From Campanula takesimana (taxonomy: Eukaryota; Streptophyta; Magnoliopsida; Asterales; Campanulaceae): 64,000 nucleotides of DNA. Position numbers and translations under genes: made by a program. Positions 55,377 to 64,000 of the stretch are shown here, piece by piece (position 1 is the stretch's first letter; each line of letters begins with the position of its first letter). Where the stretch lies: contig JAOWBW010000220.1 of the NCBI GenBank assembly GCA_026119855.1, positions 2,348,828 through 2,412,827 of the forward strand. Reading direction: 5' to 3'. The notes under the pieces are model-generated. The model was not told the DNA's origin and did not search any database. It worked only from the letters and a program-made list of their open reading frames with translations.

Positions 55377-55454
55377 GCTTCATACTTCACGCTTCATGCT
55401 TCATACTTCATACTTCATACTTCATACCTCATACTTCATACTTCATACCTCATG
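55377..55454 (+). repeat. CTTCATA heptamer array
   Basis: About 11 head-to-tail 7-bp units, mostly CTTCATA with variants CTTCACG, CTTCATG and CCTCATA. It lies in the mTERF6 leader intron. A local open frame (Ser/Phe/His-rich) is a product of the array. Confidence 0.9.
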
Positions 55455-56143
55455 CTATAGTATGCGTCTTTGGATACTTCTGCTTGATGCATATAAGGTT
55501 TAGAATAAGGTCTTTCATTAATCTCCCTCATTTTTGTTGCAGCTTGATATAGATAAACTGGAGTCTAACTGGAAATCTTCAATGTCAATCTTCATTGCTC
55601 CTCCCTTTATAATATCACTCTTAAAATCTTTTATCACGCTTCGCATTTTACATTGGATTAGAATTTTATACGGTTGGGTTGGTTTCAAGTGTCGAAGTAC
55701 CTCCTCAAAATCCCTTCATGATTTTCATTTTGTTTTAGTTAAACGCTCTCCATCACTGATGTTATTATTCTCTCTTACCTTTCATCACCCATGCTTGAAA
55801 GGCCAAGCTTCTCCACGTATCTCAACCAAGTAATTACATAGGGATAATCAGTTCAATTATTGATGTTCCCAATGTACTCATTTCATCTTTATCTGGGACT
55901 GAGAGCTTCATTTTCTTATCCTCATCTGACAAATGTTTTGCAATATAAAATTTCAGTAAAAATTATGCGAGTGCACTTTGTTGCTTTTGGGTTTACTTCC
56001 CCACAGTATGGGAGGTAAATAAAGAACGCAATCATGCAAATTAACAGTAGTTCCATAAATTGTTATTAATTACCCTTCATCTCTGTAGTTAATTATATCT
56101 GACAATTCAGTAATTAAGTTGTGTCTATATACTTCCAGGGGAA

Positions 56144-57127
56144 ATGGAGATTGGGAGCAGTCGCATTATGTGGTTCTTCAGGGATAAAGGTTTCGACGAC
56201 AAAGGCATTCAGGAACTGTTTAGAAAGTGTAAGCGTCTCGAAGGCGTGCAAAGCGAAATACTGTCTGAAAATTGGTCTTACTTGACAAGCATTGGCATCC
56301 AAGAGAGGAAACTTCCTTCACTTGTTACCAAGTGCCCCAAAATCCTGACCCTTGATCTGAATGAGAAGCTTGCTCCCATGGTACAATGTCTTGCAACATT
56401 GGGATCAAAACCTAGCGAGGTCGCATTGGCCATAACCAGGTTTCCTCACCTACTCTCCCACAGTGTGGAAGAGAAGCTTTGTCCACTCTTAGCTTTCTTT
56501 GAATCTCTCGGTGTCCCCGGAAGTCAACTTGGTAAGATGATACTAGTCAACCCGAGAATTATCAGCTACAGCATCGAGTCAAAGCTTTCCGGGGTAGTTG
56601 ACTTCTTTTCCAGCATTGGCTTAACCAAAGAAAAGTCTGGTCAAATCATGGTCAAACATCCATCCATCATGGGATATGGAGTTGAGAAAAGGTTACGCCC
56701 AACGTCAGAGTTCTTACTGTCGTCAGGTCTGATGCGACTCGATCTTCAGAAAGTGGCAATTAACTTTCCTGAAGTTCTGTGCAGAGATGTTGAAAAGGTC
56801 CTGAGACCCAATCTCGACTACTTGAAAACTCGAGGTTTTGATACCGGACAAGTAGTTGGGTTGGTGACCGGTTACCCCCTTATTCTGGTCAAGAGCGTAA
56901 CGAAATCTATAGAACCAAGGATCAGGTTTTTGGTAGATGTAATGGGGAGACAAATCGATGAAATTGCAGGTTATCCTGAATTTTTCGGGCATGGTTTGAA
57001 GAAGAGATTGGAGGTGAGGCACAAATTTTTGAAGAAGAGGAACATTAGTTGTAGCCTAAGAGAAATGCTGGACTGTAATCATAGGAAGTTTCTTTTGAAA
57101 TATGATGTAACTACCAAAATTGCTTAA
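56144..57127 (+). CDS. MTERF6: mTERF domain protein, MTERF6-like
   Basis: A single coding exon of 327 aa. Plant mTERF proteins are organellar nucleic-acid-binding factors. Arabidopsis MTERF6 (At4g38160) acts in chloroplast/mitochondrial RNA biology, including maturation of an isoleucine tRNA. The start MEIGSSRIMWFFRDKGFDD matches that family. About nine mTERF repeats follow, with the typical xxPxxL turns: KCPKILTLDL, RFPHLLSHS, VNPRIISYS, KHPSIMGYG, NFPEVLCRD, GYPLILVKS and YPEFFGHGL. The protein ends SLREMLDCNHRKFLLKY. No classic long transit peptide is obvious at this start, which is also true of the relative I remember. The repeats look intact. The leader intron contains a MITE and a heptamer array. 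Confidence 0.92.
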   Translation: MEIGSSRIMWFFRDKGFDDKGIQELFRKCKRLEGVQSEILSENWSYLTSIGIQERKLPSLVTKCPKILTLDLNEKLAPMVQCLATLGSKPSEVALAITRFPHLLSHSVEEKLCPLLAFFESLGVPGSQLGKMILVNPRIISYSIESKLSGVVDFFSSIGLTKEKSGQIMVKHPSIMGYGVEKRLRPTSEFLLSSGLMRLDLQKVAINFPEVLCRDVEKVLRPNLDYLKTRGFDTGQVVGLVTGYPLILVKSVTKSIEPRIRFLVDVMGRQIDEIAGYPEFFGHGLKKRLEVRHKFLKKRNISCSLREMLDCNHRKFLLKYDVTTKIA

Positions 57128-57374
57128 GGTACATTTGTTTCATTTTGTAATTTGTAGAATTTGTTCATGCACGTTGATTTATTAACAGCAAAATCAATTT
57201 CTATTATTAGTTTGGTTTATTTCCCCTAAATATTTTTAACTGTTTTGAGACGCAGAGTTTGACTTAGTAGATAAGATCATAAGATTACGTCTACTTGTTA
57301 CATTATTACATGTAATTGCATTTTCAATCTTGTAAAAAACAATATGACCAATGCAAGTGAAAGTATACATTATA

Positions 57375-58672
57375 GGCAAAGACTCAATTGAGAAAACACA
57401 TACCCGTCTCATCAATGAGACGGGTCACTTCGACCCAAAACTCAACCCATGACCCGGCCATTGAACCGGCTTCATGACTCAAGGGGCAACCCATGCCACG
57501 TGGCAACTTCTTATAGGCTCAATTTTTTTTTTTTTTTGGCTCCAGGACTCAAGGGCGACCCTGCCACGTGGCAGCCTCTCATAGGCCCATTTTTTTTTTT
57601 TTTTTTTTTTTTTCGGTTTGTCAAAAGTAATAGTTACTATAACATAATGTAATGAATGTATACATATAAAGTAACAGTTTGTATACATAAAAGTAATACA
57701 TATATATAGAAAAGTAACAGTGTTTTTTTTTTTTTATGTTTTCTTCGTTTGCCAAAAGTAATACTTCCTCTGTCCCTAAATGAGTGTCCAAATTTCATTT
57801 TAAGGGACATTGAAAATCTCAACTTTTTGAACAATTTGATAACAACGATTCATATATAATCTTGTAATCTCCTTTTCAAACCTTTAGTTTTACACGTATA
57901 AAGAAACCGGTGAAATTTTTTTCGAAAAAAAACGTTTAGGGAGAAAGTTATGTTCAAAAAAGACACTCATTTAGGGACAAAGATTTCTTGAAAATGGACA
58001 CTCATTTAGGGACAGAGGGAGTACTTATTATAACTAAAATGTAACGAACATGTTACTTATATGTAATAATGTTTATACATAATTGTAACACATATGTATA
58101 GAAAAAGTAATAATTCAACCATTTACATTTTTAGAGCTAAAAACACTTGATTAGTGTTACATGTAAAAGTATTACATTATATATAGAAATATGTTATAAT
58201 TTCTTTTATTAAAGTGTTACATTTACTTGTACAAACAATTACATTCATATATATGAGTTGTTACTTTTCAAAAAATTAAATCAAAATACACAATATTTTA
58301 CATTTTTGCAAAAACATTATTACATTTCAGTATAAATGATAATTACATTTAGATATTGCTTGGGTTACATGTAATTATAGTTAGTATTACATTTGAAAAA
58401 ATGGGTAAAACGAGCTTTTGTTTTTGTAAAACAGGTGTTACGTTTACTTATGAACAATATTACTTTATATGTATTCAGTCATTACATTAAGTTATGGTAA
58501 CTATTACTTTTGGTCAACGACGGAAAAGCCGAAAAATAATATAAAAATTCAAAAAAAAAAAAAAAAATTGGAGCTCTGGGAGGCTGCCACGTGGCGGGTT
58601 CGGCCCATGGGTCATGGGGCGACCCGTCTCATGCATGAGACGGATCCCCTTGTTCTCATGGGAGACCACCTC
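57375..58672. mobile_element. Mutator-like element with palindromic ends
   Basis: A perfect 9-bp TSD, TACATTATA, lies at 57366-57374 and 58673-58681. Collinear ends of equal length lead to CCCGTCTCATCAATGAGACGGG on the left and CCGTCTCATGCATGAGACGG on the right, each a perfect or near-perfect hairpin. Inside the left end a unit of about 70 bp with GCCACGTGGCA and a T-tract is duplicated. The centre is AT-rich with many TTACAT/ATGTAA words. It contains a nested MITE (57764-58021) and no gene. Confidence 0.85.
57764..58021. mobile_element. Stowaway-like MITE nested in the Mutator-like element
   Basis: Ends CTTCCTCTGTCCCTAAATGAG and CTCATTTAGGGACAGAGGGAG are flanked by TA. A second internal GGACACTCATTTAGGGAC lies near the right end. 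Confidence 0.85.
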
Positions 58673-58720
58673 TACATTATATTGGTGTAACCTATCCTAG
58701 TACCCCTAACATATACAATA

Positions 58721-58889
58721 CTCCCTCCGTCCCAAAATGATCTCCGCATTTGATTATTCAAACTTTTTAAGGATATGAACATTTGCTTTACTAGCCATGC
58801 TTTGTTTAAGCCTAAAATGTAGAAATGTGAAGAACTTTTTGGGACAATGAAAAATGGCAAATGAGAAGATCATTTTGGGATGGAGGGAG
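58721..58889. mobile_element. Stowaway-like MITE, 'AAAATGATCTTCTCATTTG' family
   Basis: Ends CTCCCTCCGTCCCAAAATGATC and GATCATTTTGGGATGGAGGGAG are flanked by TA. It is in opposite orientation to copies 35988 and 39377, judging by the CTAGCCATG and AAGTTCTTCACATT order. Confidence 0.85.
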
Positions 58890-60622
58890 TATGACTTAAA
58901 TTGGTTTCATTCCAAATAATTTTATATTGTTGGATCAATAGTTGAGCACGGATAAGAATCTGTTTACTTGAATCTTAATTTCCAAGTATCTCTGCGCAAG
59001 GAAAAATGAAAACAGCAAACTAAATGAATGAATTAGGACTAAGGTGACAAAATGTTAGAAGTATAGGGGAGTAAAGTTAAATAAGTAGGTATTTGGAGAC
59101 GTGTTTGTGTGTGTAAGCACATGCACATCCCGCGGTGGAAAGAGACGCACGTGACACGAATCAGCAGTAAGAAAGAGTTGGGTTGGGGGTGTTTGTTCAG
59201 TTGTTCCTGCAGAGATCACCAAGTTTAGTTGTTGTACCAGTGTGTGTGAACTGTGTGTAATCAGGAATGAAGCGAGGGTTTGAAGAGAAAGAAAGAAAAG
59301 GGTAAATCAAGATATCAATTTGCGTTGCTTCCGTTTAGTTTATGCAGAAAAAGGTAAATTCTTCTTAATTCCATATTGAAATGTATATGTGGGTGTATTT
59401 TGGCAGTAGAATCACAAAACTCATAATTTCCCAAGTAACCAAGTTGAGGGAATGTGTAGTGTAGCAAGAGATTTTGAATTTTAGCAGTCTTCATTTCCCC
59501 ACTCCTTTAACCAAGCTTTACTTTTGTGTATGTGTGTGCGCGCTTTTTGGGTCTGCAACTGGTGTTCATCATAAATTGGGTATTTTCCGATTTCCCAAAT
59601 AAGTTCCTTCTTTCCCCCTTAATTATGAATAATCAGTTGCTGATATTTCTGTGTTTTTTTTTATCTTTTGGTAATTGGAGTGGAATCTGAAATATTAGAG
59701 CCCTTAATTTTTATTTTTATTTTAGATGGCAAATTTCAGTTTGCTAGTGGGAAATTCTGTACAAAAATGTACTACTCTGTCTCAAAAACAAATTTGGTCA
59801 TTCATTTTAAGACGGGGGAGTAAGAAAATAACCTCTCTGAGATGAAATTTGGATGGTTAACCCGTTGGAGGGTATTGTGATTGTGAATGAAGGTGATTGC
59901 ACTTAATACTCATGCTGTAAAATGAAACAAAATGGTACCAAAATGTTATTCTGACTTGTGTTTCTTGACAGTTCTTGATGTTTCTGGACGCTTCTTGATG
60001 TTTCTTGATTCCGTTTAGTTTATGCAGAAAAAGGTAAACTCTGAAGTCTTAATCATTATATCCATATTGAAATGTATATGCGTGTTTCATGTGTGTATTT
60101 TGATGGTGGAATCACAGAACTCATGATTTTTCAAGTTAGAGAAATGGGTAGCTAGAGATTTTGAGGTTTTAGCAGTCATCATTCCCCCCCCCCCCTCCTG
60201 ATTTACTTTTTTTTTTAAAGTTAATTGTGTGCGTGTTCTTTTTGGTCTGGAACTGGTGTTCATCATCAATCGGGTATTCTCCAGTAATTTGTTCTCCTCC
60301 CCCCCCCCCCTTAATTATGAATAACCGGTTGCTGTTATTTTTTTGGATTTTTTGTTTTTTGTTATTAGTAATTGGAATGGATTCTGAAATTGTAGAGCCC
60401 TAATTTTTTGTTTTAAATGGAAAAAATCAGTTTGCTAAAACGTACTCCCTTCGTCCCAAAATGAATGTCAATAAGAGAAAATTTGGAAAATTCGCAGATA
60501 TTCATTTTGGGACAGAGGGTGTAAGAAATTAACCTTTCTGAGTTAATGTTTCTTGATAATTCTTGATTTTATGACTTCAAAATGTCTTAACAGTAGCAGC
60601 TTGATCTGATTTCATTATAGAG
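58890..60622 (+). other. Promoter and leader region of the TPR-like gene, with a tandem duplication
   Basis: A leader exon probably ends at TTATGCAGAAAAAG with donor GTAAATTC (59354). The CDS acceptor is TTCATTATAG at 60620. The block from TTCCGTTTAGTTTATGCAG (59329-59840) is repeated at 60009-60545 with moderate divergence, including the leader exon end and its donor. Each copy ends in a Stowaway-like remnant (59769-59822 and 60443-60524). Poly-C runs at about 60186-60197 and 60299-60310 are specific to the second copy. Confidence 0.65.
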
Positions 60623-61687
60623 ATGGGATCTGTTAATGGAACCGGAAAACCTCGTTGGAATGTCTTTGATGGTTTCAAAGTCATCCCGTCCGCCCCAGAA
60701 GCTCTCATGTCCGAGATCAATTCTGCAATTTCCACTTTCGAGTATACGAAAGCTACTAAGCTCCTGAATTCATCGTCTTCTCCCCAATCAAAGAATAAGA
60801 ATGGCGATGCAAGTTCAACATCACAATATGATGCTCGTATGGCAGATGAAGCTTATAAAGCTGGAATGGCATCATTGGCTAAGGGGAAGCTTGATGAAGC
60901 TATTACCACTTTGAACATTGCTTTATCCAAGTGTCCGCCTAATAAGACATCTGCTGTTGCTAAGCTTCAATCGCTCATTTCTCTCACGTCTCAACAGCTT
61001 CAGAAATCTCCGGCCCAAGTTAATTGGTACAATTACTTTGTGTTTCTTAATCTTTGTTTTTCCCTCTCTTTTTTTTTCTCCCTAGTTGTTACTCCCTCCG
61101 TCCCAAAGTGAACGTCTAAAAGAATTTCAAATTTGCTCTTGATCAAGAGTACATACTATAATTTACTACCTTCGTCCCAAAATGATCTTCCTACTTTTTT
61201 CGTTATTATTACGAATGAACTTTGAGCAATAATTTTAGGTTGATTTAACTGCCCTAATGAAAATTTAAAAAGTTGTTCATAGTATTGTTGATGGTGCATC
61301 AATAACAAGTTACAAAATTTCATTAGTATAATTAAATCGACCTAAAATTATAGCTCAAAGTTCCTTTCCTTCGTAGTGTAGTAACGGGAAAAAAGAAGTG
61401 GGAAGATCATTTTGGGACGGAGGGAGTATATATTTCTTACATTCATTTTGGGACAAAGGTAGTAGTTTTTTACTTGTTGAAGGTAGGTTGGTCCATTCTT
61501 AGAGCTTTTTTATCAAATTATCTTCGTTTGGTCACGCTAGCTCTCGGTCATTTAAAATGAAACTAGTCTTAATAGTGAGAAAAAGACCTTTCATTATCAT
61601 GCTAACAGATTTTTCTTTTCCTTGCAGACTTGGAAAAAAAATAAGAATATGAATACGTCTTTCAGTATCAGGGGGATGTCCAAATGA
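60623..61687 (+). CDS. Small TPR-like plant protein of unknown function
   Basis: The exons are 60623-61018 and, tentatively, 61628-61687, giving 151 aa. The N-terminus reads KPRWNVFDGFKVIPSAPEALMSEI, a motif I recognise from an uncharacterised plant family. A Ser/Asn-rich linker follows. Then comes a single TPR-type helical hairpin, YDARMADEAYKAGMASLAKGKLDEAI / TTLNIALSKCPP, with a third helix TSAVAKLQSLISLTSQQLQKS. Family members end near LQK, so the last exon (TWKKNKNMNTSFSIRGMSK) is a best guess from the donor CAA|GTTAAT and the acceptor TTCCTTGCAG. Reading through the donor would add a hydrophobic tail that runs into a MITE. The 608-bp intron contains two nested MITEs. No partner or location can be inferred. 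Confidence 0.75.
61092..61462. mobile_element. Stowaway-like MITE interrupted by a second one
   Basis: Outer ends CTCCCTCCGTCCCAAAGTGAACG and CATTCATTTTGGGACAAAGGTAG enclose the inner element 61169-61426. It lies in the intron of the TPR-like gene. Confidence 0.65.
61169..61426. mobile_element. Inner Stowaway-like MITE, almost fully palindromic
   Basis: Ends CCTTCGTCCCAAAATGATCTTCC and GGAAGATCATTTTGGGACGGAGGGAG are flanked by TA. Complementarity continues through GAACTTTGAGC/GCTCAAAGTTC and TTTTAGGTTGATTTAA/TTAAATCGACCTAAAAT, so most of the 258 bp can fold into one hairpin. Confidence 0.85.
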
Positions 61688-62408
61688 GTAGAAACTTAAT
61701 GGCTTCGACGTTCTTAGGCTAACTGAGCAGGAGACTACAATGGCTGCAATTTCCGGTCTGCATTTTAAAAACTAAAGGAGCAGGGCTTAGAGCTTTAGGA
61801 TGAGGATTTATAGGAGGTTTCTTCTTTACTTTGTCAAAAGGTTTATTTTTAGCTAAGTTCAATGATGAATGTGAATTCAGCTATGGGTTGGTTAACTCAT
61901 CCCTTTTATCTTGGCTTCAACTGGACCAGTTGTGCGGAGATATATTTACAGGTACTTAAATCTTTATCATAGAAACGTGTAAAAAGGGCGAGCATCTCTC
62001 GCCGAATGTTGATTCTCGGTCCTACTTTTCATTTGGCAAATACAACTTTGATGGACATAAATCTCAGTTTTAGAAAAATTTATCTCTTTTAGTAGTTGTC
62101 GTAGTTTGGTATGAAGTCCCAGTTACCTTTACTTAAGGTTGAAGTGTAAGCTTAAAAATACAAAAGTTGCATCAAGCACTACCCATTAGACAAACCAAGT
62201 TACCTGCAAATCAACAACCTTACAGAGACCTCAGATTGATGTGTAGCCATCCATCTGCAATCCAACTTTCTCACCCTCTTTTTAACTTTATCTTCACCCC
62301 AAAGGATAATTCTTATATTTCATTTTCCAAGATTTTTCAAATTAGCTGAAGGTTGATATAAATCTTTCTTCTCTATCCCTCATCTTTCATTTTTTTTTTT
62401 TTTTCAAC
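61688..62408. other. 3' UTR and spacer
   Basis: Downstream of the TPR-like gene there is no recognised gene. The T-rich run before 62409 is consistent with the leader of the next gene. Confidence 0.35.
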
Positions 62409-63124
62409 ATGAGCTTCTTTCATCAGGAAGACCCACCAAACCCTTCAAATACATGTAAATTCCTCAGATCAACCCTGCAGAAAAAAGGCTTCTTTACCAA
62501 CACCAGAGAAAGATGGCAATTTGTCCAGCGATTATAACGAAGATGACAGGAAGTAATCACTAATCACAAATTTAGCTTCCGAATTCAATCATTATTCATT
62601 TTCTTTTCCTTGAATCGCAGTCGTTTTCTGATTCTTTCTCTTTTTTTTTTTTTTTCTTTCTTTGAGTTCCTCTTCAGGTGTTTATTTCAGCTGTTCGAAG
62701 TAAATACATGGAGTCAAAATCCAGACGCAAGGATACTTGCCCTTTTTTTGACAGCACTAGCTTGACATTCTCCCCATCAACTGAAATATTGTTTTTCTCT
62801 TCAAAAGTAAAGGATCACGAGAATGAAAATGATGGAAAAGAAAGAGAGGATTTCTACTCAGCTGACAGTAGACTTTCTCGTTGTTCAAGTGCTACTAGTG
62901 CTGAAGCATTTCTATCTGCAAAGCCAACTCTCTCTCGCTGTTCAAGTTTGAGCAGTCTCAACTTTCCAGATTTTCGAAGGCGCGAAATCATTTGGGAATT
63001 TCGTCAATGTGCGGGCTGGCCATTTGGTCTTTGCAGGAAAACCCTTCTGCTTCCACATCTGCCTAAATCTCCATCTGAATCTTGGTTAACACGTAAAAGC
63101 ACCAGAATGATCAAGTTACCGTAA
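62409..63124 (+). CDS. Uncharacterised conserved plant protein (GWPFGLCRK family)
   Basis: Exon 2 (62678-63124, after the acceptor CTCTTCAG) is clear. It encodes VFISAVRSKYMESKSRRK, a Ser-rich block with two similar LSRCSS units, then FRRREIIWEFRQCAGWPFGLCRKTLLLPHLPKSPSESW. I recognise this as a small plant family of unknown role. A matching N-terminus, MSFFHQEDPPNPSNTCKFL, begins at 62409. The acidic end of exon 1 (DGNLSSDYNEDD, to about 62550) lies in a different frame, and no ordinary GT donor gives the right phase into exon 2. The gene either carries a frameshift near the A-run at 62480-62486 or has a structure I cannot resolve. Exon 2 alone stays open to TAA at 63122. Confidence 0.6.
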
Positions 63125-63353
63125 CTCTTAAAATGCAGGTTCATAAATCAGATTTTGTTGTCAGGATAGAGATGATGAATGTAAGCTCAGGCTGGAAATA
63201 CTACAGATCATGTCATTATTATATCTTCAAAAGAGTAACAATCCAATGCTTTGGCATTATTTTCAAAACAGCAACCTTACATGGATAAAGATTGTCACTA
63301 GAAAATACAAGAGGAAGTTATTATGTTACTCTCTCTCTCTCTCCTCTCAATAC
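63125..63353. other. Short convergent spacer
   Basis: The plus-strand gene ending at 63124 and the minus-strand gene ending at 63354 are tail to tail across about 230 bp. The 3' UTRs may overlap. A (CT)n run lies at about 63328-63345. No other feature was seen. Confidence 0.4.
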
Positions 63354-64000
63354 TTATGCTCTGTGCTCAACATAAGAACCAGCAAGTCCAGATGTCCCGA
63401 GAACTGTGACCTGCAACCAAAAAGGTAGTACTTTCAAATATTAAACATCTGTTAATTTGGGGGGATAGGCTTGCTTGGTCACGATGAAGTGTCAAGTAAC
63501 TTTAACCTAGGAAACCTCAAACTAATACGATGATCTAATTCAAGTATGCAACGTGTACAATTGAAGTTAAGCGCGATGCTATTCCCTCTTGATGTTTTAA
63601 GAAACCAAATATGTCAAATATATAACTGCTAATCCTAACCAAGTTTGAGCTGTTTGCACGATATACTGGCTTGTATCTGATAGAAAGAATCTTGGTATCA
63701 GATACTATAAACCATATGCGCCACTATGATTGTATGTTGGTACCTGCGTAGATGGCAACATAAATGCAAACACAAACAAAGGCATAAAGAAGGAGATGAA
63801 TGGATGGATAAGTTCCTATACCTTTCCCCACTCCGCACCAAGACCACTGCATCTCATCTTTAAGTGTATCATCCTTATTCCCAACTCATTCTCAACTTTC
63901 TTCCGCAAATACACCTCATCAGGCCCAAAAGAATCCAAGTATGCATTGTAGCGCTGGAAGGCTAAAAGTATAGCATTAACGAAATCTTCTGACAAGGGTT
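63354..64000 (-). CDS. Unrecognised gene, last two exons (5' part beyond the window)
   Basis: The minus-strand exon entering at the right edge and ending at 63822 encodes ...EDFVNAILLAFQRYNAYL, then SFGPDEVYLRKKVENELG and MRCSGLGAEWGK, followed by donor GTATAGG. The final exon 63410-63354, after acceptor TTGGTTGCAG, encodes VTVLGTSGLAGSYVEHRA and a stop. The phases join. The sequence looks like a conserved protein C-terminus, but I cannot place it in a named family. The start and any targeting peptide lie outside the window. Confidence 0.7.

Overview
The window is plant nuclear DNA, most likely from a dicot. It is AT-rich, its genes are split by GT-AG introns, and it carries typical plant families: a B3 factor, a farnesol-dehydrogenase-like SDR, mTERF6, DPH4 and a DUF829 hydrolase. 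It is also saturated with small DNA transposons. The species cannot be fixed from the sequence. No rRNA, tRNA or CRISPR array was seen.

Genes, left to right. A partial B3-domain gene lies at 1237-2100 (-) and a complete tandem paralogue at 9870-11394 (-). An FLDH-type dehydrogenase (12804-15307, -) and a DUF829/TMEM53-like alpha/beta hydrolase (16272-23011, -) follow; the hydrolase has a 4.8-kb first intron full of transposons. From 25 to 34 kb there is no intact host gene, only repeats, a small gag-only LTR retrotransposon (29867-32750) and a broken ORC2 fragment. A DPH4-type J-protein (35058-35606, -) comes next. Just upstream of its likely 5' exon sits a Mutator-like element (37672-39259) that carries an OTU cysteine-protease gene. 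A seven-exon membrane protein of unknown function (40622-44988, -) is followed by 45-54 kb of repeats, including a 2.9-kb Mutator-like element filled with short-period arrays. The right end holds an mTERF6-like gene (56144-57127, +), a small TPR-like gene (60623-61687, +), a short conserved plant gene (62409-63124, +) and the 3' end of an unrecognised gene (63354 to the edge, -).

The host genes look like independent housekeeping or regulatory loci and not a pathway cluster. The best-supported new information concerns mobile DNA. Five Mutator-like elements have 9-10 bp target-site duplications (TSDs), four of them perfect. Three hAT-like elements have perfect 8-bp TSDs. There is a Tourist-like MITE with a TTA TSD, about twenty Stowaway-like MITEs (several families present twice in opposite orientation), a TRIM-like miniature retroelement, two LINE fragments and one SINE. 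Several are nested, which gives a relative insertion order.

Exon boundaries were read by eye from splice consensus, phase and remembered family conservation. No alignment or transcript was available.
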